Shown: positions 36,335 to 46,390, counted from the first letter of the stretch. The stretch: 64,000 bases of DNA from Chloroflexi bacterium HGW-Chloroflexi-3 (GCA_002842045.1 PHBX01000008.1:62001-126000), one strand, 5' to 3'. Numbers and translations are program-made. Notes: a model not told the origin generated them from the letters alone.

Positions 36335-37501
36335 TTACGTTTTCTGATTCACGTTCTCCAATGCCTGTTTCATCCGCTCCAATCCTTCTATCATCATACT
36401 ACGTGGGCATCCAAAATTGAAGCGTACAAAGCCCTCCCCACCAGTTCCAAAAATCTTTCCATCGTTGAAAGCTATACCAGCATTCTGTAGGAAAAATTCA
36501 AAAGGACTCCTATCAATTTCTAAATCGCGGCAATCCAGCCATGCCAGATAAGTGCCTTCAATGGGTGTGATTTTAATGTCCGGGATGTTTTCCTGGAGAT
36601 AATCAACCAGAGCCCGATAATTACCCTCCAAATAAACTAATAATTGTGATAACCATTCATCTCCATGTTGGTAAGCTGCCAGAGCGGCTGTATAACCTAA
36701 TAAGTTCACTTCCGGGACGATGCCAGCACGAGCTTGTATCAGTTTTTTTCTTAATTCTGGATTTTGAGCCACAGCAAAGGAAAATCCCAAACCCGCTATA
36801 TTAAAGGTCTTGCTGGGTGCCATCAGTGTAATGGTTTTTTGGGAAATTTCTGGGCTGAGGGACGCGATGGGTATATGACGGTGACCCGGGAAAATAAAAT
36901 CTGCGTGTATTTCATCCGAACAAATATAAATATCTTTTTTCAAGCAAATATCAGCCATTCGTGATAATTCATTTTCCGTAAATACTCTTCCAACAGGATT
37001 GTGCGGGTTGCAAAGTAAAAATAATTTCGTATTTGAATCCATAACACCTTCAAATTGTTCAAAATCAATCTGATACCTACGGGTTAAACCCATTTGAAGA
37101 GGAGCATCTTTTCGTTGAGCTCCGGCATTTTTCGGGGCTAACAAAAATGGATGATAAACAGGCGGTTGCATCAGCACCTGTTGATTAGCTTGTGTAAGAG
37201 CTTTGATGACCAGATTAAACCCATTCACAACGCCTGGCAAAAAAACAATATCTTCCAGTGAAACATTCCATTGATACAAATTGCTAAGCCGTTCTTTAAT
37301 CGTTTCTTTTAAAACCAGGTTTTCCGATGGATACCCAAACACCCCATGTTTGACCCTTGCTTCCAATGCATCTATTACCGGTTGTGGAGATCGGAAATCC
37401 ATATCTGCCACCCAAAATGGCAGGATTTCCTTACCATAAAAATTCCATTTAATACTTTCTGTTTCTCGGCGGGGAATTACTTCATCAAAGTTATACTGCA
37501 T
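36335..37501 (-). CDS. MalY/PatB family PLP-dependent cystathionine beta-lyase-like enzyme
   Basis: A 388-residue PLP fold-type I enzyme. The start YNFDEVIPRRETESIKW and PFWVADMDFRSP are hallmarks of the MalY/PatB family (carbon-sulfur lyases). NPHNPVGRVF and CSDEIHADF hold the PLP-ring Asn and Asp, and the lysine that binds PLP is in MAPSKTFNIAG. It cleaves cystathionine or related thioethers to a thiol, pyruvate and ammonia. Preceded by a strong promoter and a roughly 65-nt leader. Substrate preference is not visible. Confidence 0.88.
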   Translation of the reverse strand: MQYNFDEVIPRRETESIKWNFYGKEILPFWVADMDFRSPQPVIDALEARVKHGVFGYPSENLVLKETIKERLSNLYQWNVSLEDIVFLPGVVNGFNLVIKALTQANQQVLMQPPVYHPFLLAPKNAGAQRKDAPLQMGLTRRYQIDFEQFEGVMDSNTKLFLLCNPHNPVGRVFTENELSRMADICLKKDIYICSDEIHADFIFPGHRHIPIASLSPEISQKTITLMAPSKTFNIAGLGFSFAVAQNPELRKKLIQARAGIVPEVNLLGYTAALAAYQHGDEWLSQLLVYLEGNYRALVDYLQENIPDIKITPIEGTYLAWLDCRDLEIDRSPFEFFLQNAGIAFNDGKIFGTGGEGFVRFNFGCPRSMMIEGLERMKQALENVNQKT

Positions 37502-37570
37502 AGTTCCTCATATTTTTTTCTTTATGACTTTGTATCCTTATTCAATTTCAATACCTGGATACATATTACG

Positions 37571-37599
37571 ATTATACTTTCAGTAGAAATGGATGTCGA
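37571..37599 (-). promoter_or_regulatory. promoter of the malY-like gene run
   Basis: On the minus strand TCGACA (37594-37599) and perfect TATAAT (37571-37576) are separated by 17 bp. Start expected near 37564, leaving a leader of about 60 nt before the gene at 37501. Confidence 0.75.
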
Positions 37600-37723
37600 T
37601 GAGCAGCGTTTAACAATGGCAAACAAAAAAATCATATTGTCCTGTAAAATTAGTAATAATTGTCATTTCAATCATGAATGGTTCGACCTGGATGATTGAG
37701 ATGAGAAAAAATGGATATAAACA

Positions 37724-38614
37724 ATGAATCTACCCTCAATTAATTTACTCACTTCCCCAGGATGGAAAGACTATGAATTGGTCGACAGTGGGAATGGATC
37801 CAAACTGGAACGCTATGGCTCTTATTTAATCAAGCGCCCCGAACCTGAAGCAATCTGGTCGCCATCCAAACCCGAAAAAATTTGGAACCAAATCCATGCT
37901 GAATTTTTACCTACCGCCGAAAAGAATGGCGGGCATTGGATTGAACATCGTCCCATGGAAGAGCGCTGGAAGATGCAATACAAAAATCTGACGTTCTGGG
38001 CTCAGAAATCCGCCTCCCGTCATTTAGGCGTGTTTCCCGAACAGGCGGTGCAATGGGACTGGATTCAACAGCAAGCCAGTATTCCGAATGTGCGTTTAAA
38101 TGTGCTGAATTTATTTGGCTATACCGGAATTGCGAGTCTGGCGGCCGCCAAAGCAGGCGCATTTGTTTCCCATCTGGACGCATCCCGCAAAGTGAATCAA
38201 TGGGGGCAGGAAAATCAGGCACTCTCCGGGATATCCGATCAATCCATTCGCTGGTTGGTGGACGATGCTTTCAAGTTTGTCAAACGTGAGATTCGCCGTA
38301 ATAGCAAATATGATGGCATTATCCTCGATCCACCGAAATTCGGGCGTGGACCCAAAGGTGAAGTCTGGGAATTTTACAAAATCCTTCCTGATTTGTTGGA
38401 TAGTTGCCGGCAAATATTGAGTGATAAACCAATCTTCATTTTAATAACCGCATACGCCATCAAAGCCTCATCTTTGACTCTCTATTACGGTTTGGAGGAG
38501 ATGATGCGAAAGCACAAAGGGACCACCTCAGTCGGTGAGGTTGTTTTAAGTGAGAAAAACGGCAAAAACGCCATTTCCATGGCGATTTATGGACGCTGGT
38601 CTTCATTATCTTGA
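37724..38614 (+). CDS. class I SAM-dependent RNA methyltransferase (RlmI/YccW-like)
   Basis: A 296-residue methyltransferase. The SAM-binding loop is LNLFGYTGIASLAAAKAGA, followed by VSHLDASRKVNQW (acidic ribose-binding Asp), the helix and strand WLVDDAFKFVKRE, and the catalytic-side motif ILDPPKFGRGPKGE. These match the YccW/RlmI-type 23S rRNA cytosine methyltransferase family. It lacks the N-terminal PUA domain of the longer members. The 222 nt upstream hold the opposite malY promoter and otherwise no clear signal. First gene of a plus-strand run with proC. Confidence 0.82.
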   Translation: MNLPSINLLTSPGWKDYELVDSGNGSKLERYGSYLIKRPEPEAIWSPSKPEKIWNQIHAEFLPTAEKNGGHWIEHRPMEERWKMQYKNLTFWAQKSASRHLGVFPEQAVQWDWIQQQASIPNVRLNVLNLFGYTGIASLAAAKAGAFVSHLDASRKVNQWGQENQALSGISDQSIRWLVDDAFKFVKREIRRNSKYDGIILDPPKFGRGPKGEVWEFYKILPDLLDSCRQILSDKPIFILITAYAIKASSLTLYYGLEEMMRKHKGTTSVGEVVLSEKNGKNAISMAIYGRWSSLS

Positions 38615-38630
38615 TCAAAGGAAACAAATC

Positions 38631-39494
38631 ATGAGAACTCAAACAAAATTTGCTATTATTGGTGCTGGTGCCATGGGAGAAGCCATTATCGGTGGATTGT
38701 TAAGGCAGAATCTGACATCTCCTCAGAATATTCATGCATCAGAACCTCGCATGGAACGCTGTGAAGAATTGAAAGATAAATACGGGATCACAACCTCTGC
38801 CCATAATCTTGAGGTTGTCGATGACGCAGATGTAGTTGTGTTAGCTGTCAAACCACAACGCCTGGAAAAAATTCTATCGGAATTAGTCGGACATATCCCC
38901 TCTAAAGCAGTCGTTGTCACTATTATTGCCGGTGCATCGATCGAGAAAATTTCTAAAGGACTGGCTCATAATGTCGTTGTACGAACCATGCCCAACACGC
39001 CCGGGCAAATTGGCAAGGGGATCACTGTTTGGTTTGCTCCTGCTACTGTTTCTGAACAACAGCTGGAAAAAGCCCGACTCATGCTACAAGCTCTGGGGGA
39101 AGATGTTCAGGTGGATGAAGAATATTATCTGGATATGGCCACCGCAGTCTCAGGTACAGGTCCCATGTATGTGTATTTGTTCATGGAAGCTTTCATGGAC
39201 GCTGCTGTTCACCTCGGATTTTCACGTTACGTGGCGGAACAATTGGTGATCGAAACCATTCGGGGGTCCGTGGATTATTACGAAAGCCAATCCGTGCATG
39301 TGGCTGACCTCAGAAACAAAGTCACCTCCCCCGGTGGTACATCTGCTGCAGCTTTATATTACCTGGAGAAAGCTGGTTTCAGAACAGCTGTATCCCGCGC
39401 CATCTGGGCAGCTTATGAACGCTCACAGCAATTGGGCAAAGGGAAATTAGATCAGCATCCCGAAAAAAATAATGATAATGGGAAAATTGAATAA
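38631..39494 (+). CDS. proC: pyrroline-5-carboxylate reductase
   Basis: A 287-residue enzyme for the last step of proline synthesis, reducing P5C with NAD(P)H. The Rossmann motif is IIGAGAMGEAIIGG, the conserved RTMPNTPGQIGKG, then AVSGTGPMYVYLFMEA and the C-terminal signature LRNKVTSPGGTSAAAL. I chose the ATG at 38631, right before the family's usual beginning and after AAAGGAAA; the longer frame starts inside the methyltransferase gene. It is 16 nt after that gene. Confidence 0.95.
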   Translation: MRTQTKFAIIGAGAMGEAIIGGLLRQNLTSPQNIHASEPRMERCEELKDKYGITTSAHNLEVVDDADVVVLAVKPQRLEKILSELVGHIPSKAVVVTIIAGASIEKISKGLAHNVVVRTMPNTPGQIGKGITVWFAPATVSEQQLEKARLMLQALGEDVQVDEEYYLDMATAVSGTGPMYVYLFMEAFMDAAVHLGFSRYVAEQLVIETIRGSVDYYESQSVHVADLRNKVTSPGGTSAAALYYLEKAGFRTAVSRAIWAAYERSQQLGKGKLDQHPEKNNDNGKIE

Positions 39495-39519
39495 TTTTCA
39501 CATAAGGAGTTAATTGAAA

Positions 39520-40464
39520 ATGAAGTATCGCAATCTAGGAAATACAGGCGTCAAAGTTTCCGTGGTTGGCATAGGAACCAACCGCTTTGGATCGGATAAA
39601 ACACCACAATTAGAAGTAAATCGCATCATAGATCAAGCCCTGGATTTGGGGATTAACCACCTAGATTCAGCCGATGCCTATCAAAGTGGAAATTCTGAAA
39701 TCGTTTTGGGAAATGCGCTCAAAGGCAAGTGGGATCGCTTCTTTTTGGCGACAAAATTCTTCTTCTCCACCGGAGAAGGCATCAATGATCGCGGCGCTTC
39801 TCGCTATCATATCTACAATGCAGTCGATGCCAGTCTGAAACGGCTCCAAAGCGATCATATCGATCTTTATTACGTCCACCGTTGGGACGCAGAAACACCT
39901 ATCGAAGAGACTCTTCGCACCCTCGATAATCTGATTCAGATGGGAAAAGTTCGCTATATTGGGGCTTCCAATTTCGCTGCCTGGCAATTGGCAAAATCGA
40001 ATTTACTGGCTGATTTAAAAGGCTGGAGTGCTTTCGCTGCCGTGCAATCTCATTACCACATGTTCGAAAGAGATCTTGAAAAAGAAGTGATTCCTTTCTG
40101 CCAATCCGAGAATGTAGCATTAATCCCGTACTTTCCTCTGGCCGGTGGTTTTCTAACCGGAAAGTACCAGAAAGGCAAACCTACCCCGGCTGGTTCACGT
40201 GGTGAAAGCAGTGAGTATGTTCAGAAATACATGACCGACACAAATTACGCGATTCTGGAAAAATTAACCTTCTTTGCAAAGGATCACAGGCATGAGATGA
40301 ACGAACTGGCGATCGTCTGGTTACTGGCTCAACCCCAGGTGGCTTCCGTAATTTCAGGCGCAACCAGTTTGGATCATGTCAACCAGAATGCCATCGCTGC
40401 TGAATGGGAATTAACACAACAAGAATTAGATGATATCGAGAAAATTTTAAAGGGAGATTCATAA
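39520..40464 (+). CDS. aldo/keto reductase
   Basis: A 314-residue NADPH-dependent oxidoreductase with the (beta/alpha)8 AKR fold. Catalytic residues are visible: Asp in HLDSADAYQSG, Tyr a few residues on, Lys in FLATKFFF, and His in YYVHRWD. GASNFAAWQL and AVQSHYHMF belong to the potassium-channel-beta-like AKR group. The ATG at 39520 follows AAGGAG at 10 nt; a TTG two codons upstream is possible. It is co-directional with proC, 25 nt away. Natural substrate unknown. Confidence 0.9.
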   Translation: MKYRNLGNTGVKVSVVGIGTNRFGSDKTPQLEVNRIIDQALDLGINHLDSADAYQSGNSEIVLGNALKGKWDRFFLATKFFFSTGEGINDRGASRYHIYNAVDASLKRLQSDHIDLYYVHRWDAETPIEETLRTLDNLIQMGKVRYIGASNFAAWQLAKSNLLADLKGWSAFAAVQSHYHMFERDLEKEVIPFCQSENVALIPYFPLAGGFLTGKYQKGKPTPAGSRGESSEYVQKYMTDTNYAILEKLTFFAKDHRHEMNELAIVWLLAQPQVASVISGATSLDHVNQNAIAAEWELTQQELDDIEKILKGDS

Positions 40465-40482
40465 ATTTCATCCCATTTTGAT

Positions 40483-40511
40483 TTGACATAAACTCATACC
40501 TCTTCTAAACT
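40483..40511 (+). promoter_or_regulatory. promoter of comM giving a leaderless mRNA
   Basis: A perfect -35 TTGACA (40483-40488), 17 bp, and -10 TAAACT (40506-40511). The predicted transcription start coincides with the ATG at 40518, so the comM mRNA would be leaderless; no ribosome site is seen before the ATG. Confidence 0.7.
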
Positions 40512-40517
40512 AATCCA

Positions 40518-41997
40518 ATGCTTGCACGCGTTTTTTCTTGTGGCGTCATCGGATTAGATGGCGTCATCATCGAAGTAGAAGTAGACTCAAGCAACGGGAT
40601 TCACTTTTCCACGCAAACGAGTCACCATCAATCTCGCTCCTGCAGACGTGCGCAAAGAAGGACCTGCCTACGATTTACCCATAGCGGTTGGTGTTCTGGC
40701 TGCCAGCCAGCAGATCAATCCCGTTAAACTTCAAAAAAGTCTGGTTGTGGGCGAACTCTCCCTGGATGGCACCTTACGCCATGTACGCGGTGTGCTTCCC
40801 ATGGCAGCCTTAGCTCGTCAGGAAGGCTTTCAGCGTTTGATTGTCCCGAAAGTGGATGCTGAAGAAGCTGCCTTAATACCCGATCTGGAAATCATTGCTG
40901 TTGAATCGTTACGACAATTAGCCGATTGGTTGCGGGGAGAAATCGAAATTGAGATCCCTAAACCATCTTTTTCGTTGGATGAAGCCATCCTGCAATATCA
41001 GACTGATTTCCAGGAGATCAAAGGTCAGGAACATGTCAAACGGGCGTTGGAGGTGGCTGCCACTGGAGGGCATAATGTACTCATGGTCGGGCCACCCGGC
41101 TCCGGAAAAACCCTGATGGCACGGGCTTTACCATCCATCATGCCCACCATGACCATCGACGAAGCATTGGATGTCACCCGTATTTATTCGGTGGCAGACC
41201 AATTGCCGTCTGATATCCCACTGATGCGCAACCGCCCATTCCGCTCACCCCATCACACCATCAGCCATGCCGGTCTGGTTGGCGGTGGAAACTGGCCACA
41301 TCCTGGCGAGATCTCTCTGGCACATCGTGGTGTCCTCTTTCTGGATGAATTACCGGAATTTGGTTCGCGAGTGTTGGAGGTCATGCGCCAACCCATGGAG
41401 GACAAAGTCGTCACCATCAGCCGTGCGCAGGGATCCCTCACCTTTCCAGCCAATTTCCAGCTCATCGGTGCAATGAATCCATGTCCCTGTGGATTTTATG
41501 GGGATCCGGTCAAACCGTGTACCTGTGCATTAGGGATGGTGCAGAAATACCAGAAAAGAATCTCCGGTCCTATGCTGGATCGTTTTGATATTCATGTTGA
41601 AGTTCCACGTGTGGAATATGACAAGTTAACCAATCAACGCTTGGGCGAATCCTCAACCATTATTCGCGAGAGAGTGGAAACAGCCCGGCAACGCCAGATC
41701 CAACGTTTTTCTCAGAAAGAAAACAAACCTGAAGAAAACCAAAAAACACTCCTGATGACATCCAATGCCGATATGGGAGTGGGAGAAATCCGCAAATTCT
41801 GCCATCTCGATGATGCTGGTGAAACCCTCATGCGTGCTGCCATGCGCCAATTACAACTCTCCGCTCGCGCATTCCATCGCGTGCTCAAAATTGCCCGTAC
41901 TATCGCCGATCTGGCAAGCAGTGAACACATCGCCCCCAACCACCTGGCAGAAGCCCTGCAATATCGCCCAAAAATTATGCTGGATAATCAGGGATGA
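40518..41997 (+). pseudogene. comM: comM (YifB) Mg-chelatase-like helicase, broken by an internal deletion and frameshift
   Basis: The gene starts correctly (MLARVFSCGVIGLDG) and runs to residue 27 (NG). It then jumps to GFTFPRKRVTINLAPADV in the next frame, the junction lying at 40596-40599. By comparison with the family pattern NGLPG...GLP...ESRERV...NSG-F-FP, about 28 codons (roughly 85 nt) are missing and the frame shifts. The rest is intact: AAA+ Walker A GPPGSGKT, Walker B LFLDELPEF, sensor stretch GAMNPCPCGF and the C-terminal Mg-chelatase lid. ComM is a branch-migration helicase used in natural transformation. A shortened protein could start at GTG 40648. An assembly error is the main alternative. 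Confidence 0.8.
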
Positions 41998-42009
41998 TCG
42001 GCTAAAAAC

Positions 42010-42903
42010 TTAGGCCTTATCCTCTAATTCAAAACAATCCACAATACTTCTGGCATCAGCTTCATTTTCAGGCCGGACAACATTCTCAAACAATCTCCAG
42101 GTTTCCACATGTGTCACGGACTCTCCTGGTTCCAAAAATGTCTTTGGCCCTAATGTTTCCAATTCCAGAAACTGATCATTGCAATAACATTCACTTGAAC
42201 TACCCATATCATAATAAGTAGATCCATCTGAAAATGCCGCTCGCTTGACAAATAAACATTCATCCAGCCAATAAGCTAACCACCCTTTGGGATTGGGAAA
42301 TCCGATTTTAAATGGTGAGTCTACCTTAGCATTTAATAATATATAGTCATTGCCCCATAGGACATTTGGATCATTCAAATCTGTATAAGGCCAAAAAACC
42401 AACAATCGATTGGGGAGCAATCCGGTGTCCATTTTGCTTTGCGGTAGGATCGCCACACCACCGGTCCGAAATTGTGTAATTGCCCAAGGTGCGCATTCAA
42501 TTGGCTTATTGTTCCAATTTTTAAGTTCATGCTCCACTGATACCAATGCTTCATCAGGATCCAGCTTCAAACGAATGGCTTTCTCCATCCCGGAATTCTT
42601 TTCAATGGCTTTCTTGATCAATATGGACCCATCTTCGGCAATAATCTTCACCGGTTGATCATCATATTCATAAGTCAGAGGAATATTCTCTGGAGCCATC
42701 CATAATCGATGACCACCAAAAAAATGATATGGTTTTCCATTCGGCACTTGTGTTGTGAAATCAGGGAGCTCAGCGAGAAGATTTTTTCTTCCTCGTAGAT
42801 TTATACCTAATATCCTGGGACCGATAGATCGAGAAACAATAAGTTGAATTTTTTCATTTTCAATGACAATACAATCTTGATTTTGGAAGTTGGTATTCTG
42901 CAT
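42010..42903 (-). CDS. DUF4380-like / aldose-epimerase-fold protein
   Basis: A 297-residue protein with the beta-sandwich pattern of aldose 1-epimerase-like proteins: an early IGPRILGINLRGRKNLL strand pair, GGHRLWMAPE, HELKNWNNKPIECAPWAITQF and YYDMGSSSECYCND. The closest family I can suggest is DUF4380, whose activity is not defined. Catalytic His/Glu of true mutarotases are not clearly present. The ATG at 42903 follows AGGGA; the frame's first codon six codons upstream does not. Convergent with comM. Confidence 0.65.
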   Translation of the reverse strand: MQNTNFQNQDCIVIENEKIQLIVSRSIGPRILGINLRGRKNLLAELPDFTTQVPNGKPYHFFGGHRLWMAPENIPLTYEYDDQPVKIIAEDGSILIKKAIEKNSGMEKAIRLKLDPDEALVSVEHELKNWNNKPIECAPWAITQFRTGGVAILPQSKMDTGLLPNRLLVFWPYTDLNDPNVLWGNDYILLNAKVDSPFKIGFPNPKGWLAYWLDECLFVKRAAFSDGSTYYDMGSSSECYCNDQFLELETLGPKTFLEPGESVTHVETWRLFENVVRPENEADARSIVDCFELEDKA

Positions 42904-42992
42904 ATAAATCCCTGGAATCACAATATGAAATTAATGATCGCCATTATAACATTGAAGCGTTTGGAATTTCATCGAAACCGATTCTAATACAT

Positions 42993-43021
42993 GAATAACC
43001 TAAATGGTAAACAGGTTATTC
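42993..43021. repeat. perfect inverted repeat downstream of msrA
   Basis: GAATAACCT and its complement (42993-43001, 43013-43021) with an 11-nt loop lie 52 nt beyond the msrA stop. No T-run follows on the msrA strand; on the plus strand a weak ATTATTTTT comes later. It may mark the end of the msrA transcript. Confidence 0.4.
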
Positions 43022-43073
43022 ATTCCGGATTATTTTTACACAGATTTAATTAATTTCGTCCAGGTAGATATTT

Positions 43074-43616
43074 TTATTTCTTCAATTGACCGGCAAATTT
43101 CTGCTTGAATTTCTGAACTTTGGGATTGATCACCACCTGACAATAACCCGCCCAGGGATTCTTTTCAAAATAGTCCTGGTGAAAATCTTCAGCCGGATAG
43201 AATTCTGTCAGAACATCAATTTGCGTAACAATCTTACTTCTCCACAAATCGGATTGGTCGATTTTTTCAACAATTTCATTCACTTGCTTTTTTTCAGCTT
43301 CATCCTTCACCAGAATGATTGAGCGGTACTGAGTACCCACATCAGCACCCTGGCGATTCAAAGTAGTCGGATCATGCACCTGAAAGAACACCTCCAATAA
43401 CCCGCTCAAGGAAATCATTTCAGGATCATAGGTAACTTCAACAACTTCCGCATGCCCGGTTCTGCCAGTACAGACCTGCTCGTAAGTAGGTGATATGACA
43501 ATTCCCCCAGCATATCCAACAACCACATCTTCGATTCCAGTCAGGTTTTTAAAGATAGGATCCAGACACCAAAAACATCCACCACCTAACACAATTTTCC
43601 TAAATTTCGCATTCAT
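43074..43616 (-). CDS. msrA: peptide-methionine (S)-S-oxide reductase
   Basis: A 180-residue repair enzyme that reduces methionine sulfoxide in proteins. The catalytic motif is GGCFWCLDPIF, followed by GYAGG, YEQVCTGRTGHAEVV, and EYDP-like VTYDPEMISL. FFQVHDPTTLNRQGADVGTQYRS is diagnostic. The C-terminus has HQDYFEKNPWAGYCQ with a candidate resolving Cys. The ATG at 43616 is favoured because residues before it are not conserved. No msrB follows. Confidence 0.95.
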   Translation of the reverse strand: MNAKFRKIVLGGGCFWCLDPIFKNLTGIEDVVVGYAGGIVISPTYEQVCTGRTGHAEVVEVTYDPEMISLSGLLEVFFQVHDPTTLNRQGADVGTQYRSIILVKDEAEKKQVNEIVEKIDQSDLWRSKIVTQIDVLTEFYPAEDFHQDYFEKNPWAGYCQVVINPKVQKFKQKFAGQLKK

Positions 43617-43695
43617 ACCATATTCCTTTATTACCACTAATATTTACCAATATAAAGAAAATTTCTGCAAAGATCAAAAAATAGCATAACCTGTT

Positions 43696-43727
43696 AAATA
43701 AGAAAACCGGTTTTTTCGCCGGTTTTC
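43696..43727 (-). terminator. Rho-independent terminator after the serC-serA genes
   Basis: Perfect 9-bp stem GAAAACCGG/CCGGTTTTC with an 8-nt loop, then TTATTT on the minus strand, 23 nt past the dehydrogenase stop. Confidence 0.85.
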
Positions 43728-43749
43728 AAAACGTAAATATTTAAACTTC

Positions 43750-44682
43750 CTATTTATTCACCTGGAATCTCACATCACCTTTTTCAAAGAAATCAATAAT
43801 CTGTCGAATAGCCGCAAGTCCAGCGTTCATGTTGGCTTCTTCCGTTTGAGCACCCATTTTCTTGGGAGTGAAAAAGAATCGCCCGGTGAATTTCTCTTTG
43901 ATCTCTGCTCCGCAGGCTGGTTCTATATCTGAAACATAGGAAAAATCTGGCCGATCAACAAAAACCTTGAGTAAATCTTCTTCGTTAACAACTTCCTTAC
44001 GGGCAGTGTTGACCAATGTAGCAGATTTTGGCATGCTGGTTAATAATTTGTAGTTTATCGAGTTCTTTGTTTCAGCATTCGCAGGAATATGCAATGACAC
44101 ATATTGGGATTTGGCGTATAACACTTCCACTGTATCAACACAATGTACCCCATCTGCTTCAATTTGCTCCCGTGGAATATATGGATCAAAAGCAAAGATT
44201 TCCATTCCAAAGCCTTTAGCGATGGCTGCTACACATTTACCAACGTTTCCATAGGCATGGATGCCCAGTGTTTTTCCTTTTAGTTCCGACCCGGCTTTGC
44301 CGTTGAATTGTTTACGTGCCTGAAATATCATCATACCAACAGCTAACTCGGCAACTGCATTCGAGTTTTGCCCTGGCGTGTTCATCGCAACCACGTTGTG
44401 CGCCGTTGCAGCAGCCAAATCGATATTGTCATAACCAGCACCAGCCCGAACAACAATCTTTAACTGTTTGGCAGCATCCAGAACCTCCGCATCCACAACG
44501 TCACTTCGTATGATCATTGCATCGGCATCTGCGACTGTTTTTAACAAATCAGATTTATCAGTATATTTTTCTAATAAAGCAATCTCGTACCCGGCTTTTT
44601 CAGCGATTTCTTTGATTTGTCCGACCGCTTCAGCTGCAAAAGGTTTTTCAGTAGCTAATAATACTTTCTTCATCATACCCAT
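43750..44682 (-). CDS. serA: D-3-phosphoglycerate dehydrogenase (short type)
   Basis: A 310-residue D-2-hydroxyacid dehydrogenase: N-terminal substrate half (ADADAMIIRSDVV, VRAGAGYDNID), NAD-binding half with HAYGNVGKCVAAIAKGFG, and the catalytic Arg, Glu and His region (NTARKEVVNEEDL). It lacks the C-terminal ACT domain and so resembles the short PGDH type. It oxidises 3-phosphoglycerate to phosphohydroxypyruvate, the first serine step. It follows serC by 17 nt, so the pair makes phosphoserine. The family includes other 2-hydroxyacid enzymes; context supports SerA. Confidence 0.88.
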   Translation of the reverse strand: MGMMKKVLLATEKPFAAEAVGQIKEIAEKAGYEIALLEKYTDKSDLLKTVADADAMIIRSDVVDAEVLDAAKQLKIVVRAGAGYDNIDLAAATAHNVVAMNTPGQNSNAVAELAVGMMIFQARKQFNGKAGSELKGKTLGIHAYGNVGKCVAAIAKGFGMEIFAFDPYIPREQIEADGVHCVDTVEVLYAKSQYVSLHIPANAETKNSINYKLLTSMPKSATLVNTARKEVVNEEDLLKVFVDRPDFSYVSDIEPACGAEIKEKFTGRFFFTPKKMGAQTEEANMNAGLAAIRQIIDFFEKGDVRFQVNK

Positions 44683-44699
44683 CCAGTCTTTTTTATTAA

Positions 44700-45770
44700 T
44701 TAGTGTAACTTTTCAAATTCCTGCATGCAATTAACCAATGCCTGAACACTTTCAATAGGCATAGCGTTGTACAACGAAGCGCGGAAACCACCCACATCAC
44801 GGTGCCCTTTGATGCCAACCATTCCTCTTTCTCCAGAGAATGTCTGGAACTCTTTTTCAAGATCCATATATTCTTCTTTCATCACAAAACAGACATTCAT
44901 TAGAGATCTGTCTTTTTCATCTGCCACAGTGGCAACAAAAAGCTTATTGCGATCAATTTCATCGTAGAGCATTTTGGCTTTTTCTTGATTAATTTTCTCG
45001 ATAGCCTTCAAACCACCAAGATCCTTCAACCATTTCAATGTCTGTAATGCTGTAAAGATCGCAAAAACAGGTGGGGTATTAAACATCGAGCTACTTTTGA
45101 TGTGAGTTCGATAATCGACCATCGTCGGTATAGTCCGGCTAACTTTCCCCAACAATTCTTCCTTTACGATGACAAATGTCAGACCAGCAGGAGCCAGATT
45201 CTTTTGTGCACCACCATATATCAATCCGTATTTGGAAACATCCATGCGACGACTGAAAATGTCTGAAGACATGTCTGCAACTAAAGGAACAGGGGAAACC
45301 AGATCTTCTTTGATTTCGGTTCCATAAATGGTATTGTTGGTGGTGATGTGGAAATAATCAACATCGGTCGGGATGGTAAATTCACGTGGAATATAGGTGA
45401 ATTTTTTATCTTCAGAGGAACCAACCACCACAACTTCACCGAATAGTTTGGCTTCCTTTGTTGCTTTTTTCGCCCAACTTCCAGTCACCAGATATGCAGC
45501 CTTTGTCTCCATAAGATTATAGGGTACAGCGAAGAATTGCGTACTGGCCCCGCCACCCAGGAATAAGACTTTATATCCTTCTGGAATATCAAGCAGGTCC
45601 TTAAATAATGCCATTGCTTCTTCGTTGATGGCATCGACTTCTTTACTACGATGGGAAACTTCCAACAGAGATAAGCCGGTTCCGGCGAAATTCATAACAG
45701 CTTCGGCTGTTTTTTCAATGGCTATTTGAGGTAAGATGGACGGGCCTGGATTAAAATTATGTTTTTTCAT
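44700..45770 (-). CDS. serC: phosphoserine aminotransferase
   Basis: A 356-residue PLP enzyme that makes phosphoserine from phosphohydroxypyruvate and glutamate. The start [11 protein letters not shown] and [13 protein letters not shown] are typical; [11 protein letters not shown] binds the cofactor phosphate, and the PLP lysine is in [13 protein letters not shown]. The end [16 protein letters not shown] is the family's phosphate-binding tail. I use the ATG at 45770, which follows AAGGAATT; the frame extends 27 codons upstream without similarity. It forms a two-gene operon with serA. No serB is seen nearby. Confidence 0.94.
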   Translation of the reverse strand: MKKHNFNPGPSILPQIAIEKTAEAVMNFAGTGLSLLEVSHRSKEVDAINEEAMALFKDLLDIPEGYKVLFLGGGASTQFFAVPYNLMETKAAYLVTGSWAKKATKEAKLFGEVVVVGSSEDKKFTYIPREFTIPTDVDYFHITTNNTIYGTEIKEDLVSPVPLVADMSSDIFSRRMDVSKYGLIYGGAQKNLAPAGLTFVIVKEELLGKVSRTIPTMVDYRTHIKSSSMFNTPPVFAIFTALQTLKWLKDLGGLKAIEKINQEKAKMLYDEIDRNKLFVATVADEKDRSLMNVCFVMKEEYMDLEKEFQTFSGERGMVGIKGHRDVGGFRASLYNAMPIESVQALVNCMQEFEKLH

Positions 45771-45910
45771 TTTCAATTCCTTTTTTCTGTAAGTTTCATT
45801 TTCCTTGATATGCATATTATAGGAAAAAAAGTGTAAAGATACATTTGACAAACATCCATATTTTCAAGTATTTCTCTCTTTAAAATATGAAAAACGACGA
45901 ATTTAAAAGT

Positions 45911-46390
45911 TCAACTGTGTGTTGTTCCATCGGGCATTATTGTGCCATACAATGATTTTGCCCTCAGTATCTTATGGTCTGGAACATTGGAACCGGTTAA
46001 ATCAGCATCAGTGAGATTCGCATTGGTTAGATCGACTCCGCCTAAATTTGCGTCTATCAAATTAGAGCCTGATAAATCAGCTTCCATCATGTCAGCTTCA
46101 GCCAAATTTGCTTCTCTTAAATCAGCACCATGTAAGTTCGCACCTCGTAAAGTAGCTTTTCTTAAATCAGTCCCGATGAGATTGGCATTTTCAAAATTAC
46201 AGCCACCCAATTTAGCTTCGGATAAATTCGCTCCTCGTAAATCAGCACCACTAAAATTAGCATTTGCTAAGGTGGATAATGATAAGTTTACTCCTCTCAA
46301 ATCAGCACCACTTAAATCTATATAACTTAACCACAAAGGTTTTTCCTGATTAAGCAACATGTAAATTTCATAACGTGAGAATTCAGACAT
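45911..46390 (-). CDS. pentapeptide repeat protein
   Basis: A 159-residue protein made almost wholly of A(D/N)Lxx repeats from about residue 20 to 140, for example LSGADLRGVNLSLSTLANA and LREANLAEADMMEADLSG, which fold into a right-handed four-sided helix. Such proteins can mimic DNA or act as scaffolds; a fluoroquinolone-resistance role is known only for the Qnr group, and there is no evidence for it here. The ATG at 46390 follows GAAAGGTG. No signal peptide, so cytoplasmic. It stands alone. Confidence 0.88.
   Translation of the reverse strand: MSEFSRYEIYMLLNQEKPLWLSYIDLSGADLRGVNLSLSTLANANFSGADLRGANLSEAKLGGCNFENANLIGTDLRKATLRGANLHGADLREANLAEADMMEADLSGSNLIDANLGGVDLTNANLTDADLTGSNVPDHKILRAKSLYGTIMPDGTTHS

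Noticed and set aside
45911..46390. Short regular DNA repeats resembling a repeat array
   Set aside because: They are codons of the pentapeptide repeats, not CRISPR or a tandem element.
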